This document shows, piece by piece, positions 55,051 through 64,000 of a DNA stretch of 64,000 nt. A program made the position numbers and the translations under genes. Below the pieces are notes generated by a model, which saw only the letters and a list, made by a program, of their open reading frames with translations, was not told the DNA's origin and did no database searches. This DNA is from Effrenium voratum (taxonomy: Eukaryota; Sar; Dinophyceae; Suessiales; Symbiodiniaceae): contig CAUJNA010001491.1 in the NCBI GenBank assembly GCA_963377175.1, positions 156,501-220,500 of the forward strand. Reading direction: 5' to 3'. The stretch's first letter is position 1; every line of letters begins with the position of its first letter.

Positions 55051-55167
55051 GCTTAAGCTTTTGTTTTTGGCTTAATGTTTCCCAGCTGGTTTTAAAGGGA
55101 AGTCTGTCACTGCTGGAACTATGTTTTTTTTTTTGTTTTTTTGTCCAATAGGCTTAAGCAAGGGGAG
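55051..55167 (+). mobile_element. Family A element, diverged
   Basis: TGCTTAAG left, CTGGTTTTAAAGGGAAG and TCTGTCACTGCTGG core, GGCTTAAGCAAGGGGAG right; expanded T runs. Confidence 0.65.
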
Positions 55168-55209
55168 GTGTTCGATGTGTTTAAGGGGCAGAGGTATGTT
55201 TAAAGGTCT

Positions 55210-55295
55210 CTCACTTTCTGAGTTTCGTTCCTGGACTTTAGTCACTCTTTGAGAATTTGGTCAAGTGTTTCCATCATCGTGACTCAGGAAGTGAG
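55210..55295 (+). mobile_element. Family D element
   Basis: CTCACTTTCTGAG ... CTCAGGAAGTGAG. Confidence 0.68.
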
Positions 55296-55317
55296 AGGTT
55301 GGACAAGCAATCGGAGT

Positions 55318-55423
55318 CTAGGTCCCCCAGTAGTGCCTTTTCTCACCCTTTTTTTGGGGAGGACTCCCCTACTAAAATAGACTGCAGAAAAAATCGGGTA
55401 CACCTCTCCACTGGAGGACCTAG
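55318..55423 (+). mobile_element. Family B element, complete
   Basis: CTAGGTCCCCCAGTAGTGCC ... CTCTCCACTGGAGGACCTAG. Confidence 0.8.
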
Positions 55424-55544
55424 TTGTTTTGTTTTGGTTTCAGAACAGGAAAAAACACCGGAAAGACAAGTTTGGTTACTGCTTTGGGCCAGCCCAATCA
55501 GGAAGTGAGAGGCTTGCTAGGCTACCACAAATAAAAGGAGCTTG

Positions 55545-55699
55545 TACCTTGAGTTTCTTGGTGCCTGGGCCAAGGTACCACACGGCCGCAGCGCGGCTTA
55601 TGTGGGCCACCCAGGGCGGACGCGGTATACGGCGCTGCTGACGGACTCCGCGGCCCGTTTTGGTGCCGAAATGCTCGTGTATTTGCGTGTACGTGTTCT
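55545..55699 (+). CDS. Candidate exon ending against a repeat
   Basis: Reads FLGAWAKVPHGRSAAYVGHP and then LLTDSAARFGAEMLVYLRVR. It ends exactly where a GGTGGCTCCCAGCC repeat begins (55699-55803), with GT as its first usable donor. No family recognised. Confidence 0.45.
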
Positions 55700-55803
55700 T
55701 GGTGGCTCCCAGCCATCCCTCTAGCTTTTGAGCCTTTTAGTGTTTAGTGGTAGTTTCCATTGAACCCACTAAAAGTTAATCTTTTAGCGGGGGATCTGAG
55801 GGG
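55699..55803 (+). mobile_element. Family E' element starting at an exon end
   Basis: GGTGGCTCCCAGCCATCCCT ... TAGTGGTAGTTTCCATTGAA ... TTTTAGCGGGGGATCTGAGG. Copies lie at 36152-36244, 49820-49925, 57237-57316 and 60080-60165. Its GT at base 2 follows a candidate exon. Confidence 0.68.
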
Positions 55804-56294
55804 TTGTGTGTGAAATACGAGTTGCCTTTTTTTTACAAGTCGTGCATGTGCCAGCGATCGATCTCTGCCAAGGTTTCATGCCGAGACATCTTGTAGAGGA
55901 CGCTTTCATTTTTCGGCGCAGTCCAAGTTGTCAAAGCCGCGAATGGTTACTACCCTCCTCCATCCATTCCATAACCACTACTTTAACCCAAACCCCAACA
56001 AAAACCAAACAAAAACGACAAAAATCACTTCCTCAACCTATTCTTGACCATCAGACGGTCAAAACCCTAAGCAAAAATGAGCTGCTGAAACCGGGCAGCT
56101 CCAAACCGCGGAGCTCCGTTCGCGGTGACAAATTTTCGGCAGGACAGCTGGGACTGGCGCAGCGCGCCGAAGCCTTCGGAGGGCTGGGCGGCGGACCTGG
56201 AGCTGGGCCGAGGGCAGCTGCTTGGATCGGCCTGGATCTTCACAAAAAACTGTTGGGAGACTTGATCTTAGGTGGTTGGGAAGCTAGGTTTTGG

Positions 56295-56372
56295 AGGAAC
56301 CCCCCCTACTCAAGTAGACTACAGAAAAAAGTTGGTGCCCTTATTCAAACCTCTCTGCTAGAGGACCTAGTG
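56295..56372 (+). mobile_element. Family B element, left-truncated
   Basis: CCCCCCTACTCAAGTAGAC core and CTCTCTGCTAGAGGACCTAG right end. Confidence 0.65.
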
Positions 56373-57366
56373 TAGGTTGGTGTCCCCTTTTGGTTTCCCA
56401 CATAGGTTACAACCTATGTGGGATCCCAAAACAAGACACCAACCTAGAGGAAATCGGAGGAACTAGTCCTCCCTTCTTCAAGGGGCATTGAACTTAGTAA
56501 GTGGATAGTATGCCTGGTTATAACCCACATAGGGGACTCAACAAAAGCATGGTACACTTTACCGCCTACGAAGTACAACACCCCTTGACGTGAGGTATGA
56601 CGAATAACGAGCTCAAACCGGGATAAAGGTCCTTTATTTGCAAGATCTTTGCCTTGACTTCTTTGAAGTGTTGGGGGTGTCTCTGGTTGAAATGTGGGGC
56701 ATCATTACTTTTGGAGGGGAACACCCCTATATTTACAAACAGGGGTGCAGACCATTTTGGTGGCAAACAAAAAGTTAAGTTATTTCTGCCCATCCACTCA
56801 GGAAGTAAGGGCTTGAATGTTGACCCTGGGTTTCTACACGGAAAAAGGGGTGCTCCAAAAGTGATGAACCCCCACTACATTGGGGACACCCCCTTTTAGT
56901 CAACCGCTTTATTCCGGAATTTGTCCGGAGTCAAGATGATTAAGTGGGGAATACTTAGTCTCAACAAGTATTGTTGGATCTTTAGGCTTGAACATTTTGT
57001 TTCGAAACTAACCAAAACGTCCAAGAAAACCGCATAGACAAAAGCAAGACTAGCCCACAAGTGCGTTCTTGGAATGGTTACCCTCTCTCCCACTAAGCAA
57101 CTGCGGGAGGGAACCTGGAAGATCAATTCCCTCTTGGAGGGGCCGGGTCCCTGTCAGGTGCCATGTTAGAAGGAAGGGTAGTTGAAGAGTCTCTCACTTG
57201 TTGGTTGTTGTTATTTGCACCCACGCACCAAGTGGCTTGGTGGCTCCCATCCATTTCCTTGGCTTTCCGCTTTTTGGTGTTTCAATGAAAGTTAAACTTT
57301 TACCGCAGGATCTGAGGGCTGGAACTTGTGTTTTGCCACGGGACCTATGCCAGGTTGAACCTTCAG

Positions 57367-57500
57367 CTGCGGAGGGCCACTCAGGCGGAGGCTTGCCGGG
57401 AGGGCGGAGGCTTGCCGGGAGGGAACCGGCGCCATTGGGGGTGGGAGCTACAGAAATTCGGTGGCGCCCTGGCCCTGTTTGGGAAAAACTCACCGAGGCT
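57367..57500 (+). CDS. Candidate exon with an internal 18-bp duplication
   Basis: After AACCTTCAG the frame reads LRRATQAEACREGGGLPGGN, then HWGWELQKFGGALALFGKN. A GGCGGAGGCTTGCCGGGA unit occurs twice in tandem (57392-57424). A repeat begins at 57499. Confidence 0.3.
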
Positions 57501-57608
57501 AAGTCCCCCAGCTAGGTGCCCTTTCTCAGCCCTTGTTTGGTTCAGGTACTAAAATGGAATTCAGACAAAAGGGTACCCTGATTCCAAGCTCTCTAGTGGA
57601 GGGCCTAG
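57499..57608 (+). mobile_element. Family B element
   Basis: CTAAGTCCCCCAGCTAGGTG ... CTCTCTAGTGGAGGGCCTAG. Confidence 0.72.
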
Positions 57609-58916
57609 AAGGGTTTCCTTTCTTTCCTTTTTTGGAACCTGGAAAAGTCACCCAGCAAAATGCAACTTTTGAAGCTGGAATCCATTGACCCTTGTCACTC
57701 CTTGAGCTCGGACCTTGCCAGTCCACTCAGGAAGTGAGGAAACTAAAGGTTAACAACCGTCGGTTGATTATTTCTTCTACCTCAGCAAATGGGGAGGGAA
57801 TGACCCCGAACTGAACCATCCAACTGGTGGTTTCCTTTTCCAGGGGATCCGCAGGGTCATTCCCAAACCTTAACCTGATTCCTGACTGGGAAGCTACTCC
57901 TCGAGAACACAGCGCTGCATTTGCGCAAGTATCTTGTTTTGGCGCAGCTTGGGTCCGCGCAGTTTATTTGTGCAGAGGCCATTTGGCGCCTTGGTGCATG
58001 TTATGTTGCCCCTTTTGTCTGTGACACTGGCAATGCTTGCCACATTAGATGCTGAGAGAGGCACATTGGACACCCTTTAATCGCCCAACAATTTTGGCAT
58101 TGAACCCGGTGTGCTCGGGGCTTGCCGGTAGCAGGTGAAGCGCTGCTGCCAGCAGCAGGCCCTGAGGCGAGGTCTCAGCTCTCCGTGATGAAATTGCAAT
58201 TTCGGTAATCTGATTTCCGCTGTGCGATGGCGCATATTGACCACAAGCAGCTTTGCCATTTACAAGCATGCCATGAATGATAGCTGGGTGCTGCGCAACT
58301 TATGCTTTCTTTCAATGTCTCAAGTCACGGCCCTCTAGCTGCCGCCCTTTGTGTGCGCGCGCTTGTGTGCGCGGCAACCATTTTTACTGGGTGGTTTGGG
58401 AGGGAGCCATGGAAGGGAGCTGGGGGTATCGAAATTTGCGGGATTTTGTGACAACACGCGGCCCCAAAATCCAAAATCGCTGTTCCGGATCCAAGCTGGG
58501 CAACTTGAATTTCCAGCACCCAATAAACGAAGCTCCAGAATCTTGACCCCGGATTTAGAAAGAACTTGTCTATGAATACGGGGGTGTTTCCCTCCAAAAG
58601 TGAATCCCCACTCAAACCAGAGACACCCCCCATAATTATGAATAAACATGGTTTGTATTCGTCCTGGGTCAACATTACAATGAAGTCAAGGCAGAGATCT
58701 TGCAAGTAAAGAAGTTAAGGACCATTTTTGCGGCAAACCTAAACAGTTCGGATTTCTTTCCGGGCCACTCCACTCGATCGGTGCTTTGGTGCATGTTGCT
58801 TGGATGTTAGGACTGTCACTTTTTGCCAACCAAAGGGTTTTCCATCAAACTACTAAAAGCTCGCAGAGGAGCGGAAGCCGAGGGTGAGCCAACCAACGGA
58901 GCGCTTTCGCCTCCAG

Positions 58917-59015
58917 GGAAGCGCTGGAGGGCAGCTACGACGAGCTCTTTGCGCAGGTGACCAAGGCTCGGCAGCAGGCGGTGGAGCTCGAGCACTTGGA
59001 GAAGGCGGAGCTCAG
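58917..59015 (+). CDS. Candidate exon, coiled-coil-like
   Basis: After GCTTTCGCCTCCAG (ends 58916) the frame reads EALEGSYDELFAQVTKARQQ, then AVELEHLEKAEL, with heptad spacing of A and L. No family recognised. Confidence 0.47.
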
Positions 59016-60199
59016 ACCTCGGGGGGGAGGGCTGGGGCTTCCTTGGATCAGTGAAAGGCTCGGAGCCTCTCAGGTGAACCTTCTACTTCTAGAGGGTTCC
59101 CCTAAAATAGACTACGGAAAAAAAAGGGCACCCTTATTCTAAGGTTGGGGGGGAGGGTGGGAGGGAAGGTTTCTTGGGTGCTTCAGGGGTGCTTTTCTCG
59201 GGAGCTACAGAGAGTACTTGGGGGGGCGGGAGGTGTTTCTTGGGTTCTTAAGGACAGACTACTTGGGGGGGGGTTCTTGGGTTTCTTGGGCATCTGAAAA
59301 AGGCTCGCCTCTCTGCAGGTGAACCTTCTACTTAAAGGGGCGGGGTTCCTCAGGTAAGTAGTTAGCAAGTCTGGTTATAACCCGCTTGGGAGACTCAGAA
59401 CCGTGGCTTTTGTGGGTTATAGCCAGGCTTACTGACCATTTACTAAGTACAATGCCCCTTTAAGTCTTCAAGTTAGCAAGCTGTTGATACACCTCCTAGA
59501 TTAGATAACATTCCCTAAGCCCCAAAACAGTGAGTTGACCTTGTTACTAGTGGGCTTTTACACAGGTACCTAACCACTTACGAACTGGGCCGAGCATCCA
59601 AGCTGGAAAGTACCATTTCTCTCCCCGTTGCCATGGAATCTGAGTGAGGGCTTGCCGTTGGTGCCATTTGATCCCTTGGGTGCGGTTTTTTAAGGCGAAA
59701 CCTAAGTGGGTTTGGCTTTGTTTAGGGAAGCCGCCTTCGATTGGTTCATAAGAGAAACTGGACACCAACAGGAAGCCACTCATTTTGAGAGTTCTGATTC
59801 CTAGTTTGTGACAAACACATTTCACTTTGGTGCGTGTTTTTTTTTCAGTTTTCGGTTGTCGATAGTCTTCCCCATAAAAAGGCGAACATGAGACCATCAA
59901 CTGAATGTCAGGGGTCGAAATCCCCCCCGACAAGAGTGTCATTTGTAAGTGGGGATTGGGATGCTCACTGGGGGTACGATTTGGGTTTTGACCCATGGCC
60001 ATCTGCATTTTGCTTGGATGTTAGGACTTCAACTTTTGCCAACTAATGTGTTTTCCATGAAACCACTTAAAAGTTATTAGCTTTTTAGCTATTTAGCGTT
60101 TAGTGGTAGTTTCCAGTGAGCCCACTAAAAGTTATTCACTTTTCGCAGGGGATCAGAAAACGGGCAGCCCAGATACATTTGGTGTGGAGTTTTTTGGGG

Positions 60200-60305
60200 G
60201 AGGCGGAGGAGAAGCTCAAGGCCATGCGGAAGCAGCGGCTGCATGTCGCGCCGAACTGCAGCAAGGAGGAGCTGCGACAGCTGATGGCCCCTGCGGCTGA
60301 AGGGG
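60200..60305 (+). CDS. Candidate exon, coiled-coil-like
   Basis: Reads EAEEKLKAMRKQRLHVAPNC and then SKEELRQLMAPAAEG in GC-rich DNA between two repeats (60015-60165 and 60319-60436). Its charged helical style resembles the island at 58917, so the two may be neighbouring exons. Confidence 0.42.
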
Positions 60306-60318
60306 AATCGATTCACTC

Positions 60319-60436
60319 AGTCGCACTTGCCCAAAGCTGACCTTTTGACCTTTTGGTTTCCCATGTTTGGTCCATGTTTAGTAAAGGTCCCAAAAGGTTA
60401 GTTAATCTTTATTTCTGGGTCCTTTGGGCAACTGAG
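60319..60436 (+). mobile_element. Family O element: ACTTGCCCAAAG inverted ends
   Basis: CACTTGCCCAAAG ... CTTTGGGCAACTGAG; core GACCTTTTGG and TTTAGTAAAGGTCCCAAAAG. Diverged copies lie near 735-850, 11400-11510, 19365-19457, 24890-24990, 44650-44742 and 52380-52470. Confidence 0.7.
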
Positions 60437-60444
60437 CAGTTGTT

Positions 60445-60570
60445 CACTTGCTTAAGTTTTTTTTTGTTTTTTTTTTGCCCTGTTTCAAAGGGAACCTACT
60501 GGACGAAATTTGTCCATCCACCGTATCACTACTTGACATATTTTCCCAATTCTTTTTCCAGGGGACGAAC
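60445..60570 (+). mobile_element. Family A element interrupted by a family I remnant
   Basis: The TATCACTACT core is split by 25 bases (60499-60523) that carry GGACGAAA and TTTGTCCATCCAC, flanked on both sides by TA. Confidence 0.65.
60499..60523 (+). mobile_element. Family I remnant (25 bp) inside family A
   Basis: CTGGACGAAATTTGTCCATC keeps only the two ends of family I, back to back, flanked by TA on both sides. Its host is the family A copy at 60445. Confidence 0.6.
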
Positions 60571-60830
60571 AAGAAATCTCAGTTCTTCAGTGGCGCCCGA
60601 TGTTGTCTCTCTCTTTTTTTAGTGGCTGCCCCACAACAAATGGTCCAAGGCCCGAAAAGGCATCCCTGCTTTTTCCAGGGTCGCTGAACAACTGAGTTCA
60701 GGGAGTCTCCAAGGGAGGGGCCTGTTCGAATTCTTCCATTTGGGTATGGATCAGAATTAAGCCACCAGGACCGCAGGTTTTAGTCCTCCATTTACCGTGG
60801 TTCCAGGTTGGGTACCTATTTTTAACCCAC

Positions 60831-60931
60831 ACCCATTTGTTTAAGAATATGTTTTGTTTCCCCCTGGGTTTTGAGGGAATCAATCACTACTGGATTTTTT
60901 GTTTTTTTCAAGGGGCTAAAGCAAATGGAAG
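60831..60931 (+). mobile_element. Family A element
   Basis: CCCATTTGTTTAAG left, GGGAATCAATCACTACTGG core, GCAAATGGAAG right. Confidence 0.7.
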
Positions 60932-62004
60932 AATTCCCTGGGTGATTTTTTGCAGATCACCTGGAGCCCAAACCTGGGGCAGGCAAAAAAAGAGCTTATT
61001 CTACTTCTGCGTCATCTTTTTTCTTGGTGGCTCGATAGGCAGGGAATGAGAAAGGGAAAGGCCTGAATGTGAATCATTTAAGTGGTGGTTTTCGTTGTGG
61101 GGATCCCTGGGTTCGTTCCCACATTCCCTACTGACCCTACTGAGCACCAGAAACAAATGCATGGTCAAAGTTGCGCGTAGCAGGTGAGGCTTTCTGTTGT
61201 TCGATTACGGACATCTTAGAATATGTGGATGTGGCTCAAAATTAAACAGGAGGGGTTACGCAGGTTTTGGTCCATATTTCCACTTACCAAAGTTCCATTT
61301 TAGTACCGGATTTTTAAGCCACAACCATGTGGACATCTTGAAGTTAGTGCACTGGTCTGTTCCAGCTGTAACAGCCGGAGTGGTTCGGAGTTCGGAGCAG
61401 TGGGCGGGGCAAGTGTGCCGGGGGTGTGGGGAAGCTACCATAAATGCCCTGAACTTGGCATACCAGCCAGGATCGTTAGATACCAATGTATCTTATCCAG
61501 CACCTTATAGTACTTGGCCTTATGTCTAACCAACCAACCAAAGGGATCCAACACGGTCGGTCGGGCATCCCTGCCATGTACCCTTGCAACAGGCTGGGGA
61601 TTTTCTTGCAAAGGGGGGGTTGGGGATATGATCGAACTTCAAGCCCCTGTTGAAGCGCAGTTCGCTTCTGCATGTTGCGAAAACAGCGGTCCGCAGGCAT
61701 CAAAACGTGTCGGGCCCTTCCCTTAAAATGGTCTGCCTGCAAGCCACCAGGGGATTTTAGCGGGACGACGGCATGAAACCGAGGGCCCCTTTTTGGAGAC
61801 CAAGGCGTTGCGCGATTTCTACATGTGATCTTAGTGGCATCCATATAGCTCCAACCGGTCAGGCCTGCCCAAAAAATCATAGAACGCAAGAAGTGGGCCG
61901 CCCACAAGGAGGTTTTGGTCAGCTGCTTCCAACTCAATCTGGGTCCTTAGTGCTTAGCTGGTGTCCTTCCTCGTCGGTCAGTCTGTTGAAAAAGAGCCAC
62001 TACT

Positions 62005-62112
62005 CTTCCGTTTGCTGAAATGATGATTTTTCATTTTCCCCTGTTGGTGTTAAAAGGGAATCTATCACTGGACATATCGTTATTTTTCCCAGGGGTCTCA
62101 ACCGAATGGAAG
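62005..62112 (+). mobile_element. Family A element
   Basis: CTTCCGTTTGCTGAAA left and CTCAACCGAATGGAAG right with compensating changes; the core is shortened. Confidence 0.75.
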
Positions 62113-62449
62113 CACTAGTTTCGAGATGGCCGCTTATGTTAGCAGCACCATTTGTTTTTCCCAAGTGCCTGCCATCATCTTTCAGGTAATCCTTCATTGC
62201 TGGCTTGGATTGGAGGTTGGGGGATTTGAACCATGTCCTGGTTCTTGTAGAAGGTGCATGGGGTCGACCCCTCCTTTTCACCACCAAACCCCCGACTCGG
62301 CTCCAAGCCACCAAGCAATGAACACCCCCTTTCATAAACCCCTGTTTTATTAACCAGGCTCCCGCCTGCTGCCGCCGACCCTCGGCGCATTAAGGGAAAA
62401 GTCACAAGGACCGGTCCTGAAACACGTCCGCAAACCCGGGGACCACTTA

Positions 62450-62800
62450 GAAGATCCTCTACGACCACAAATAAGGATTAACGGAAAAGTCAGAAATAGG
62501 GCAGCTAGTCCGTTAATTACCGCTTGGGCCGGCTTGCGCCCAAGTCACTTCGAGTTGGCGCCTCTCCCGGGGTCGCCCTGAAACTGGCCCTCCCGAAGTT
62601 GCCCTGGACCGGTCGCCGGCAGGGACCGGGACTTGGGACCCTATCCAGGCTGGTCCCAGTCTGGCGCGGTTTGACTCGACGTCTTGGACTCTCTTCCAGG
62701 GATCCTCTACTACCACAAGGATTAACGGAAAAGTCAGACAGATGACAGCTCCGTCAATAACCGCACGGACCGGTTTGTGCCGAAGTCACGTTGAGCTGGT
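62450..62800 (+). repeat. Tandem duplication of a ~245-bp unit
   Basis: GATCCTCTACGACCACAA and GGATTAACGGAAAAGTCAG at 62453-62494 recur at 62700-62738, and the bases after them stay similar (CCGTTAATTACCGC / CCGTCAATAACCGC). Confidence 0.7.
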
Positions 62801-62929
62801 CCTAGAAACAAGGCTGTTGGTCCCCCTCAACTGGTCACAATCAGTGACGACCTGGGACCCTGTCCAGCGTCCTGGGTCCTGGGTGCCAGTCCGGAAAGGT
62901 CGCACCACAACAATTTGAAGTACCAGCGG

Positions 62930-63220
62930 TCACACCCAAAACCAGTCCCAGGACCGGTCCTGGAAGTCCTGGGACTGGTCCTGGGACCAGTCCGACCGGA
63001 CCAGTCCCAGGACCAAACGGTTCTGGGATTAGTTTCAGGAGTCCCAGGACTGGTCCCGGGACTGCTCCCGGGACCGGTCCCCGGTCCTGGGACCGGTCAA
63101 GTAATCTGAAACAGCAGAACCAGGGTCCCAGGACCAGTCCCAGGACCGGTCCCAGGACTGGTCCCAGGACTGGTCCCAGGACCGGTCCCGGGACCGGTCC
63201 CAGGACCGGTCCTGGGAATC
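62930..63220 (+). repeat. GGACCRGTCCCA minisatellite
   Basis: About 20 units of 12 bp, many containing the perfect palindrome GGACCGGTCC. Both strands translate to repetitive Pro/Gly/Val or Ser/Trp/Asp peptides, which are artefacts. Confidence 0.88.
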
Positions 63221-63325
63221 CACTTTTGACTATCATTGATTCCAATCACTTCCAGTTGCATCCCACGCCGGTCCGCTCTGCAGGAGGCTGGGACGGGAGG
63301 CAGAGGGTCGGCGGATTTCTGGGTT

Positions 63326-63445
63326 TTTCCCCACTTCTGTGACACAAGGGAAATTACCCCCCTGTATGTGGCAGGTTTGTGTTTGAGAAGCCCTTTTTGT
63401 TGTATCACAGAAGTGGGTTCCATTTCCCACAGCCCTGCTGCAAAA
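63326..63445 (+). repeat. Family L block, third copy
   Basis: CCCACTTCTGTGACACAAGG ... TTGTATCACAGAAGTGGGTT; it lacks the extended right flank. Confidence 0.65.
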
Positions 63446-64000
63446 AAAAGAGCCGGTTCCAAAATGGGTTGCCCTGGCAAGTGGAAGCATGGGCCAACAC
63501 CTGCGTACCCCCCTCCGAATATTGAAGCCACAGCCAAATGGCTTGGGCTCCCAAGCGCCCATCGTCCAAGGCTTGGGCTCGGGTGACACGGACCCCGGAG
63601 CCGGCTCCGCAAGCTTCGCTGTGCCCCACTGCGGGTTGCCCATGCGACCGGGCGGGACATGCGTCACGTTTTTGTTTGGGTGAGGGTTGTCATTTGCAGG
63701 TATGTTTCTGACTCTACTGCTGTTGGATTGGATCTTTAGACTTTATTTCTTGGGATACCCCTCATATTTCCTTTAACCTGCAAAAAGTTAAACGTTTCGC
63801 CGGGGGATCTACAGCAAAGGACTAAAGGTTCCCGTGTTGTGTTTCTTCGTTTTTCTTCTTCTTCTTCTTTCTTTTGCCCCCATACACCCCAAATACACCC
63901 CAGGACAACGTAAATAAGTTGGGTGAGGCGTGACTGCGAATTAATTGGAGGGGGGAGAGTCCAGGATGTAGCCGGGCAAGTCCGGTCAGGCTACCCCCTT

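Noticed and set aside
62841..63245. Gly-Pro-Val-Leu repeat protein
   Set aside because: Product of the 12-bp minisatellite; both strands are equally open.

Overview
The window looks like nuclear DNA of a eukaryote with a large, repeat-laden genome, most likely a dinoflagellate. Three things suggest this. There is a 15-base string (GCCATTTGGCTCAAG) one base short of the end of the dinoflagellate trans-spliced leader. The sequence is packed with 60-130 bp terminal-inverted-repeat elements and long G/T- or A/T-rich simple repeats. Coding signal comes as GC-rich islands of about 60-190 bp rather than long reading frames. No bacterial operon, rRNA, CRISPR array or confident tRNA was seen. The genus cannot be named from the sequence.

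The one unmistakable large gene is a 1132-codon uninterrupted reading frame at 30482-33880. It lies inside a complete LTR retrotransposon (30033-34930): two 351-bp LTRs with TG...CA ends that differ at 4 positions, a 5-bp target duplication (ATAAA), and a purine tract of the Ty1/copia type against the 3' LTR. The protein has no visible reverse transcriptase, integrase or protease. Its centre carries the signatures of Tpt1/KptA RNA 2'-phosphotransferase, flanked by a zinc-knuckle-like motif and a cysteine cluster. I read it as a young, non-autonomous LTR element that carries a Tpt1-like gene. Both LTRs contain the spliced-leader-like string.

Outside this element, the plus strand from the left edge to about 60.3 kb holds a scatter of short codon-rich islands, many starting just after a pyrimidine-rich YAG. 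They fit small exons of one or more split genes whose introns are filled with repeats. I recognise none of the proteins, and linkage between islands is not shown.

The rest is repeats. At least ten families of short inverted-repeat elements recur. The most abundant is a ~108-bp family with CTTCCATTTGCTTAAG ends (about 20 copies); a ~105-bp family has CTAGGTCCYCCAGTAG ends (about 17 copies). Several families end in acceptor-like YAG sequences, as expected of introners. Some are nested, with TA-flanked insertions of one family inside others. A separate 2.1-kb element (13102-15242) with 18/19-bp inverted ends appears to split a GT-rich minisatellite and contains a GAACCGTTC array. Other landmarks are a 680-bp pure G/T satellite (9354-10040), a telomere-like C-rich tract (8460-8830), pyrimidine microsatellites (46947-47346) and a GGACCGGTCC-type minisatellite (62930-63220).
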